Below, piece after piece: positions 57,201 to 64,000 of a stretch of DNA of 64,000 nucleotides (positions are counted from its first letter, which is position 1; each line of letters opens with the position of its first letter). The stretch covers positions 36,237,811-36,301,810 of the forward strand of contig CM040085.1 in NCBI GenBank assembly GCA_022496805.1. The letters run 5' to 3'. A program made the position numbers and the translations under genes. The notes under the pieces were generated by a model. It was given only the letters and a program-made list of their open reading frames with translations. It made no database searches and was not told where the DNA came from. This DNA comes from Pohlia nutans. Its lineage: Eukaryota; Streptophyta; Bryopsida; Bryales; Mniaceae.

Positions 57201-58145
57201 GAGAGAGAGTACGAGATGAGTGATCTTGGAGAATTGCACTTTTGTCTTGGTGTTGAGTTTGTGCGTGATAGGGCTACACGCACTATCACCATGAGTCAAG
57301 GCAAGTATGTGATGGACGTGCTCAAGAGATTCGGGATGGAGGATTGTAAGCCCGTGGCAACACCATTGGATGCAAACTCCAAGCTCGTCAAGCTTTCGGA
57401 GGAGGAGTATGCGATGGAGGCGAAATCGATGGCGGAGGTGCCATACAAGCAAGCGGTGGGGTCGTTGATGTATGCGATGATTGCGACACGGCCCGACCTT
57501 GCGTATCCAATTAGCGTGGTGAGTCAACACATGGCGAGACCGGGCTCGATGCATTGGATGACGGTCAAGAGGATCATGCGTTATTTGAGGGGCACAAGCG
57601 ATGTGAAGTTGTGTCTTGGAGGCAAAGACATTGTGTTGAGCGGCTATTGTGACGCGGACTACGCGGGAGACACGAGCGATCGAAGATCGACAACGGGCTA
57701 CATGTTCAAGGTCGGATCGGGAGCGGTGTCGTGGAATAGCAAGCGGCAACAAACCACGGCGACATCAACGGTGGAGGCCGAGTACATGGCTACGAGCCAT
57801 GCCACGAAGGAGGCCATTTGGTTGAGGCAACTAATGGTGGATGTGGGTTGCACACAAGGTGAGGCTACAACGATTATGTGTGACAACCAAGGGTGCATTT
57901 CACTTGCAAAGAACCCTACACATCATTCACGCACGAAGCACATTGATGTGCAATACCACTTCATTCGGGAGAAGTTGGAATTGGGAGTTATACATTTGGA
58001 GTATTGCCCAACGGAGCACATGGTGGCGGATGTGCTCACAAAGGGTCTTTGTAGAGACCGACACCAACGATTAGTAATAGCATTTGGACTTAGAGGCTTT
58101 GGCTCTACGCAAAGTGGGAGTATTGAGGTAATTGATGCAACGTAG
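54219..58145 (+). CDS. Copia gag-pol polyprotein lacking a recognisable protease, 1308 aa
   Basis: Start ATG at 54219 (ATCATGGCA), after an 819-base leader. One uninterrupted frame ends at TAG inside the 3' LTR. Order: Gag (residues ~1-215), CCHC zinc knuckle (CFYCDKKGHIAKFC, ~224-237), and an acidic tandem repeat ASMSDGIEGD. Next come the pre-integrase finger (LWHRRLGHLN, CEGC) and the integrase core with Asp in HSDVCG, Asp in FRSDNGGEY and Glu in GVAERANR (Asp-x35-Glu). Reverse transcriptase (YVDD near residue 973) and RNase H (YCDADYAGD, EAEYMA, CDNQG, ADVLTKGL) follow. The D-S/T-G protease motif expected between the zinc knuckle and the integrase is absent: SDW runs straight into MSMQTLAKHL at about residue 315. 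A 17-base direct repeat (55110-55126 and 55166-55182) next to this junction suggests how it was lost. Confidence 0.95.
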   Translation: MASFEGEGPKVVDKFDGVNFHLWKFKMEMVMAEKELWEIVEGSEEPPFSSTDPRIMQAYTRREKKAFAILALNLADSQLAHIRSCKTPAEAWSKLCNIHEAKTLANILFLRRKFFTIKMGEEDDMLAHINKVKALADQLNGCDVSVTDGDIVMTLLESLPSSYEYLIVAMESRPITELTLDYVTSRLLHELSRRKENESREDGAALVAKQSKNGGGGSSSDKVCFYCDKKGHIAKFCFKRKRDEKGESANNTKTRDDDEYAFTARYEASMSDGIEGDASMSDGIEGDASMSDWIEVGDEYANMASNVSCNGSTSDWMSMQTLAKHLRVEFSDKGCYVLSPSRDEVAIIEEHEGLYHIKFSKVHSKESAALAHSNLKDDKLALWHRRLGHLNIKSVKTLRGIVSGMDLHQLKVDASTFTCEGCIEGKQQRLPFAGEGATRATKVLEIVHSDVCGPMKTTSMGGCKYFVTFIDDFSRKIWLYPIKAKSECFEKFKEFKTLVENQSELKIKVFRSDNGGEYMSKKFDELLKNEGIARQTSAPYTPQQNGVAERANRTIVEMARSMLHAQNLKLDLWAEAVVNAVYTRNRCPTSAVEGMTPEQAWSGRQPCVAHMRIFGCIAYAKVPDERRTKLEAKALKCVFLGYCEGTKAYRLMSVDTRKIIRSRDVTFCEESTMEAPLEVGPSGSSGDVLVDTPSKSPSVVDVGDEDGDDEAGDTEVVEAPSSSKAKNGAKSTQEEQVSSSERRYPERSRKPPGEWWKNHIFPQVEDEHANVALSDGPLTIREAMQGEDAVKWERAMQEEYDSLIANGTWQLTPIPKDRNPIGCKWVFRTKRDVSGIVVRHKARLVAKGFAQVHGVDFHETFAPVAKFTTIRCILAIGAALDLEMHQMDVKTAFLNGDLEEDIYMVQPEGFVQQGNEHLVCKLQKSLYGLKQSPRAWYQKIDRFLVAHEFTRSIADHSLYFMQEGQHVVIVIIYVDDLIILASLMSLMNALKGMLEREYEMSDLGELHFCLGVEFVRDRATRTITMSQGKYVMDVLKRFGMEDCKPVATPLDANSKLVKLSEEEYAMEAKSMAEVPYKQAVGSLMYAMIATRPDLAYPISVVSQHMARPGSMHWMTVKRIMRYLRGTSDVKLCLGGKDIVLSGYCDADYAGDTSDRRSTTGYMFKVGSGAVSWNSKRQQTTATSTVEAEYMATSHATKEAIWLRQLMVDVGCTQGEATTIMCDNQGCISLAKNPTHHSRTKHIDVQYHFIREKLELGVIHLEYCPTEHMVADVLTKGLCRDRHQRLVIAFGLRGFGSTQSGSIEVIDAT
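58111..58120 (+). promoter_or_regulatory. Polypurine tract of the Copia element
   Basis: AAAGTGGGAG immediately precedes the 3' LTR and lies within the last codons of the polyprotein frame. Confidence 0.8.
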
Positions 58146-58380
58146 TATTGCTAGAAGCCAAAGACGTACGGGTGCTAAATAATGGTGTGTGGGAGGAGGG
58201 GTTAGGCATGGGCTGATCTCTAGAGTGTCCTTGTGATGAGTTATCCCATATGGTTTGTCCATGGTGACCTCCTAGTGTACACTACTTAAGGTGGAAGGCC
58301 TTTGAGTAAAGATCATCTCTTTCTACGCATTCCTTCTGCTTGTGTGTGTGTGCCTTGTGCAATCTTCTCTACCTTCAATA
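58121..58380 (+). repeat. 3' LTR of the Copia element
   Basis: 260 bases, two mismatches to the 5' LTR. The gag-pol stop codon (58143-58145) lies within it. Confidence 0.95.
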
Positions 58381-58385
58381 ATAGT

Positions 58386-59297
58386 CTATGTGTTTTTAGA
58401 ACATACCAAAGCTTCAGTTAAAGATGAATTGGTGCAGCGGCCGAGCAGGTTCTGCACAGGGATCTCGCAAATGCCAAGGATCGCACACGCAGCACACACA
58501 CAAGCGCAAAAGCCAAGGATCGCGCAAACGCAGCACACAACAGACACAGCAAACGCAGCACACGCACACGGAAGAGAGCGGGGGGAAGGCAGAAGAGAGC
58601 AGCGGAAGAAAGGCAACGCAGCGGAATAGAGCAGGCGGAAGGCGCGCGCGGAAAGAGAAGCAAGTGAAAAAAAATTTGCACCACTACCCCCCTCCTAGGC
58701 TGGGCAAATCCCGGCTGAGGCCACCCGACCCATTGACGGAGACGGGTTGGGGGTACAATTATGAATGCGTGCGCCGCCAAGGTAATTCACCATTGACATG
58801 ACTTGTAGGTACTTGTCAATTGACATGACCTGCATTCATCATCCATCCATGCATGGCATGATTTAGAGATTTTGTTGGCAGATTTCGTTCCCTAAACCCT
58901 AAACCCTAAACCCTAAACCCTAAACCCTATACCCTCCTAAACCACCGGTAAATAATATTAATTGCGAAACGAACCTTGCCTTTGGAATATAATACTAATT
59001 CTAATTTTTGAATATATTTTTTATTCTAATTGATATTCATACTAATATATTAGAATAATGCTAGTTCATACTAAACTAAATAGGTAGATTAGTGTTAGAT
59101 ACAGTAATTTACGTAAACATGTTGTAAGGTTTTACTATCGACCAATTTTTTTACCCTCTATATTGGTCAAAATGGCCCGATCTTTCAATAGTATTGGAAT
59201 CAATGTCTCTGGAAAAAAAAATTCGAGAGTAAAAATCTATAATGTTTTCAAATCTTATAATTATCTGACACTAATCTACCTATTTTTTCTCTCATAG
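58386..59297. other. GC-rich flank, then short AT-rich spacer
   Basis: 58420-58760 is rich in 'cgcagcacacac' and 'aaggatcgc' repeats. It was contiguous with 53134 before the Copia insertion, so it may be part of the upstream region of the large minus-strand gene. Frames on both strands mirror each other and have no domain. Confidence 0.4.
58890..58929 (-). repeat. Interstitial telomere-like run
   Basis: Five perfect CCCTAAA units followed by one variant (CCCTATA). This is the plant-type telomere unit. It is too short to be a telomere, and it lies between unique or repeat DNA on both sides. Confidence 0.9.
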
Positions 59298-59845
59298 TTA
59301 ACCCTTTAAGGTCCCCATTCAACACTGTTTTCAAAGATTCGTTATAAAATGTTTGATAAAAAATTAAAATGGAGTTGATGTACAAAGCAAAGTTATAAAT
59401 GCCAATGTGAAGATAACATCTATACAGTCGGATTCATCATATTTATTATTAATATTTTTTAATTAATTTTGCAAGGTTTTCTCTTGAAATTCAATTAAAA
59501 ATCCATAATTAACATTAAAAATTTTAAAAATATTGTAATGAAATTGGAATAACATGTACTACAAGATGGTATAGTTTTCACTATTTGATTCTTCTTGTTA
59601 TGGAAAATCATGTTTAAGGTCTCACTTTTTGAACTAAGAATGAAACTTGACATAAACCACTTTTGCTATTTTTCAAAAACTCTCAATATCTTATCTTGAA
59701 GATCCATACCGTACAAATGGTAACCGACTAGCACAAGAATTTAAATAACAATTGAATGGATGAAAAACATCCCCTGCGTGGTAAAGGGACGCGTCCAGAA
59801 TCATCCATCGTCCAGATTCTGGACGCAGACGCGTCTAAAGGTTAA
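59298..59845 (-). mobile_element. MITE-like element, family A copy 2 (TTAA type)
   Basis: TTAA at 59298-59301 and 59842-59845. The right terminus, reversed, reads AACCTTTAGACGCGTC, similar to the left terminus of the copy at 1350. The interior aligns in inverted orientation with 1350-1899 over its full length. No coding capacity. Confidence 0.7.
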
Positions 59846-59939
59846 TTAAATTTTTGACCATGACTTCCCTGGGACTAAATCCAATTAGTCAATATACGTG
59901 TACGTATATATACGTGGTTTAATATATATATACTAATTT

Positions 59940-59996
59940 TAACATATCAACAAATTTACTACATATATATATATATATACATATACATATACATAC

Positions 59997-60084
<88 letters not shown>

Positions 60085-60395
60085 AATTTAAAATAATTTT
60101 GTTATACATAATTATACATACAATACAATTAGGTTATATTATTATTTATTATAAATAATAAACATATTAGGTTATACAATGCAATAATAGTATATATCTG
60201 GATCAATTACAATTGTATAATATATATTTGTATATATATTTGTTTCATACAATACAATTATATACAATTATACAATTGAATATAGGTTATATTATACAAT
60301 TAATATAAATGTGTATATATATATATACATATATAATTGTGTATATATATATATTATATACGTATATATACATATATATACACATATATATACGT
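59940..60395. repeat. AT microsatellite region, (TA)n core at about 60000-60080
   Basis: A long (AT)n array with flanking 'tacata' and 'tatatac' variants. Confidence 0.9.
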
Positions 60396-61035
60396 ACTAG
60401 CAAATCTTGTGTTGCAATGCATTATAAAACTAAATAAACATGATAAAAAACATGGAGTCCATTGCAAAGATTGATCGAAAGAAATTGAAAAATTTCAGTA
60501 TAGATGAAAATAGTCTTATAATACAGGCGAATGGATAAAAATGGATGAAATGATATATGATGAGATATTGGATGATAAGGGATGGATGGAAGACTTGGAT
60601 GAAAACGTGACGGATTTCGTGACATAGGAGTCGTGACACTCTGCATTTAATATAAGAGATATACAATTGTACATATAATTATGTATGATGCATATGTATA
60701 TAACTGTATATATAGGTATATATTTGTCTATTCCAATATACATACATATATATGTATATATAGTTGTATATCTATTATATTAAATACACAGTATCACGAC
60801 CCCTGTCACGAAATCTGTCTCGTTTTCATCCAAGTCTTTCATCCATCGAGTATCTTCCAACATCTCAGTATGTATCATTTTCATCCAGTTTCACTCATTT
60901 GCCTGTTTTGTAAACTATTTTAATCTATACTCAAAATTTTCAATTTTTTTCGATCAATATTCTTTGCATTGGAGTCCATGTTTCTTATTATGTTTATTTA
61001 GTTTTGTGTTGCATTGCAACATGAGATTTGCTAGT
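60396..61035. mobile_element. Foldback element with ~250-base arms, TA-flanked
   Basis: The termini CTAGCAAATCT...AGATTTGCTAG are flanked by TA. The arms (about 60396-60650 and 60785-61035) are inverted copies with moderate divergence, sharing 'gttgcaatgca', 'aaaactaaataaaca', 'catggastccawtgcaaaga' and 'ttggatgaaaacg'. The centre is simple AT sequence. No coding capacity. The TA duplication suggests a Tc1/mariner-type origin. Confidence 0.7.
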
Positions 61036-61696
61036 ATATATATATATATATATTATATATACCTATAATTAATTGTATGTATATATTATATAAATTTTAT
61101 ATACCTATACATACAATAAATATTTAAGGTTATACAAGTATATATATACATAATAATAAATATACCCTAATATACATAATTGTATTATATATATATATAT
61201 ATGCATATACATATACATACAGACATATAAATGTTTATATGTATGTACATATATATAACCTAACTGTGTAATAGTTGTATATATATAGTAAGGTAATTAT
61301 ATAAACATGTATATGTACATATATATTACATATAATTATATGATTTACATATATTTACATATATAATTTGATATCACTATGTATATATCACATATATATG
61401 ACATGTATTTGACATATATATATAAGTACTATACAATTATGTTATAGATATGTACATACATATAAACATATATATGTATGTATGTATATGTATATGCATA
61501 TATATATATATATGTATGTATACAGTTAGGTTATATTATACAATTATGTATATTAGGCTATATTTGTTATTATGTATATATATACTTGTATAACCTCATA
61601 TATTTATTGTATGGATAGGTATATAAAAATTATATATAATATACATACAATTAATTATAGGTATATATGTATATATTTATGTATTTATGTATATCG
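61036..61696. repeat. AT-rich simple-sequence DNA
   Basis: Mostly 'tatata', 'tacata' and 'tgtata' variants; nothing else seen. Confidence 0.7.
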
Positions 61697-62333
61697 CATC
61701 TCAAAAATGTAAAAGTGTAACTTTCATGTAACATCTACATAATTTACACATTGTAACTTGCAACATTGCGTGTTATGTAAAAGTTACATGAATGTTACAC
61801 TTGTAACTTTCATGTGTGCTTTCCATTGTAATTTACTTATAAATGTTTTGAATATAAATGTTACAAAAATTTTAGGAATATTTTATATAATTTTTACATA
61901 ATGTTCATGTAGATGTTCTATGAAAACAATTGTAAGATTGTTACATGAAATTTATGTTGATGTTTCAACAAGATTATGATAAACAATCAAAATTGTTATA
62001 TGATATTTACATTTGAACGATTTATGTAGATGTCATATAAAGTATACAAGCAAAAGTTTGCATAAAAAACATGTGCAAAGTCCATTTATAAATTCTACAC
62101 AAAAAATCTATACTTTTTATATAAGAGTTACATATTTTTTCCAATTGTAACATATTTGTAACATTTACATGATTTGGGAGTAGATTGCACATTCCTAAAT
62201 AGTATATGCAAATCACAATGGAGATTTCATGTAGATGTTACATGATTTATATATTGTTTTGTTGTAAATGTTACAACTTGTAACATCTACATGCTTTCCA
62301 TATTGCATGTTACACTTCTACTTTTTTGAGATG
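61697..62333. mobile_element. MITE with ~25-base inverted termini and internal repeats
   Basis: The left end CATCTCAAAAATGTAAAAG and the reversed right end CATCTCAAAAAAGTAGAAG match apart from two positions, and both continue into 'tgtaac'. The interior is built from many variants of 'atgtagatgttacatg'. Surrounded by microsatellite DNA, so the target duplication cannot be told. Confidence 0.6.
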
Positions 62334-62491
62334 TAGTTATGTATATACTTATATATTTATGTATATATTTAATATGTATTCATTTATATATGTATGTATG
62401 TATGTATATATTTATTGTAGATATAGGTATATATATGTATATCTTTGATTGTATAATCTTTAGTCAATACATATATCTAAACTAATAGTAG

Positions 62492-62715
62492 TTAACCCCT
62501 AAACGTCTGAACGTGTCTTTGCAACCAATAGGATACGTTGTATTTTGAATCCACACTGACCTTTATGGGTTTCAGTTTAAATCATAAGCTGAAATTTAAA
62601 TTGCTACGGTTTTAGTCAACTATTGAGATTCCAATTTACAGTTTCTCGTTGATAGCAAATCCCGGTTTTATGACAATGTCTATACTATCCTTAATATGGG
62701 ACGTTTAGGGGTTAA
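62492..62715. mobile_element. MITE-like element, family C (TTAA type)
   Basis: TTAA at 62492-62495 and 62712-62715, with termini CCCCTAAACGTC...GACGTTTAGGGG matching over 12 bases. The interior is 216 bp and markedly less AT-rich than its flanks, which supports it as an insertion. Confidence 0.7.
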
Positions 62716-64000
62716 TACGTGCTAAAACATACAGATACAAATATATACATATATACACTTTTTTGATGTAATTAATTTTATATGAACTTTTATAAGTTCA
62801 CAAGTATATACACATAGGAACTCCAGTTAATTATAAATTTATAGTTTATTATAATTATTTATATATAAGAACTATAGATAAAAGAACTTTATTCTGCAAC
62901 CTCGTATATAAATATATACATATACATTTATATAATTATGGTATAATTACTTTTTTGTACAGTTAATATGCAATCATATATGTTATACAATTAATATATA
63001 CATTTAACACATTAATTTGAAATATATTTTGTACCAATAATATATAGAATTAATATATAATATATGTATTTGTATATGAACTATTATTAATTCACAATTG
63101 TATATACAATCATATTAACTATATATAATATATATGTAATATATACACTTAATACATATGATCTATATATGAAATAAAGTTAATATACACGGTTAATATA
63201 TATGAAACATGTATAAATATGAACGATCTATGGTTTAGTGTATATAGGTAAATAAATAAATTAGTTTTAGTATATTATTTAATTAATATAGTACTATAAT
63301 TAATTTTATACTTAGGTGCTAGAATCCATCTAAACATGATTATATATATTCTTATTTAGTTTACTGCACATAAATTCAATTAGTTACTATATAATCAATA
63401 TATATTACACAGGAAAATATATAGTAAATATATGGAAAATATATAGTAAATATATATTATATTACTATATAGGAATTGTATTATACAATTATATATGAAT
63501 GATTCTATAATTATATATTTCTAGAGATTAACCTTCACTTTATACATAGTATGATACTATTAGATATTAGAATCATTATTCAAACACTATATAAGAATTA
63601 TGAATAGTTAGTAAGTGCTAAAATATATATAAATAAAATTTCATATAAATAGTTTACTGATTAGATTATATAATTATGAAATATTATAAGTTCATTCGTA
63701 TTTGAACATATGAACTCTCTATATAAAAATATAAACATAAATATATATAATACAAATATATACAACACTATGTGTTTTAACTATTTGATATATATGTTTT
63801 AGCACTATCTATTACAAAATAATTCACAAATGTGTACACTCTGTGAACTAATTATAGGTATATAAACTACTAAAATAATAGTATAATTATGACTGTTTAT
63901 ACATAAAAAGTTCATCTATTATAAAGTTTTTACGCAGTTATATCCAAGCACAAAGTGGATACATCAATTTGAACTATATATATAATAATCGTATAGTGAA
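62716..64000. other. AT-rich DNA to the window end, no gene seen
   Basis: Degenerate 'tatata' and 'aatata' sequence throughout. Confidence 0.6.

Larger units (their letters stand above)
53135..58385 (+). mobile_element. Ty1/Copia LTR retrotransposon, nearly complete and young
   Basis: The target-site duplication ATAGT (53135-53139 and 58381-58385) brackets two 260-base LTRs. The LTRs differ at two positions only, G/C and T/C within 'ccttstgyttg' near their 3' ends. A tRNA primer site, a single gag-pol frame and a polypurine tract lie between. The LTR ends are TATTGA...TCAATA rather than TG...CA. Recent insertion follows from the LTR identity and the intact target duplication. The protease appears deleted, so it is probably non-autonomous. 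Confidence 0.95.

Noticed and set aside
54104..57898. Numerous antisense frames across the Copia element
   Set aside because: All are shadows of the gag-pol frame; none has a domain of its own.
53140..58380. Canonical TG...CA LTR borders
   Set aside because: Moving the borders inward to TG...CA destroys the target-site duplication and separates the primer site and polypurine tract from the LTR edges.

Overview
The window reads as repeat-rich nuclear DNA of a land plant, most likely a bryophyte or another early-diverging lineage. The reasons are GT-AG introns, a short run of the plant telomere unit CCCTAAA, plant-type Copia, Gypsy and PIF/Harbinger elements, very low gene density and a strongly AT-rich background. 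The species cannot be told from sequence alone.

Layout. 1-12 kb: a small two-exon gene (98 codons, 2377-3378) and a multi-exon coiled-coil gene on the minus strand (about 11.04 to 7.9 kb), separated by small inverted-repeat elements. 12-33 kb: almost gene-free, AT-rich DNA with a Tc1/mariner-derived foldback element, a decayed Ty3/Gypsy pol gene with another element inserted in it, a decayed coiled-coil pseudogene and two Harbinger transposase fragments. 33.6-37.4 kb: two neighbouring broken genes on the plus strand. The second ends in a double-stranded beta-helix dioxygenase-like domain of TET/JBP type. Between them lie long near-perfect hairpins. 38-42.6 kb: the remains of a PIF/Harbinger element (transposase plus Myb/SANT-like partner ORF) with minisatellites. 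42.8-52.5 kb: a large multi-exon minus-strand gene that I reconstruct from reading frames and splice sites. It contains a ParB-like 'GGQH' domain, Lys- and Asp/Glu-rich repeats and a C-terminal FCP1/NIF-type HAD domain. A 22-base palindrome occurs about 27 times in this locus and nowhere else that I saw. 53.1-58.4 kb: a nearly pristine Ty1/Copia retrotransposon (LTRs differing at 2 of 260 positions, perfect 5-bp target duplication) that seems to have lost its protease. 58.4-64 kb: a telomere-like run, then AT microsatellites with several foldback or MITE-like elements.

Four MITE-like families (six complete or nearly complete copies plus one truncated copy) are bounded by TTAA or a one-base variant, with termini beginning CCC. 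That is the signature of the piggyBac superfamily, which is not commonly described from land plants.

The strongest candidates for something undescribed are the ParB-like/HAD locus with its palindrome in each intron I could define, and the paired genes around the TET/JBP-like domain. Both loci carry stops and frameshifts, so what is seen here may be dead or degrading copies of systems that are intact elsewhere. No transcript, homology search or structure prediction was available; family calls rest on motifs recognised by eye.
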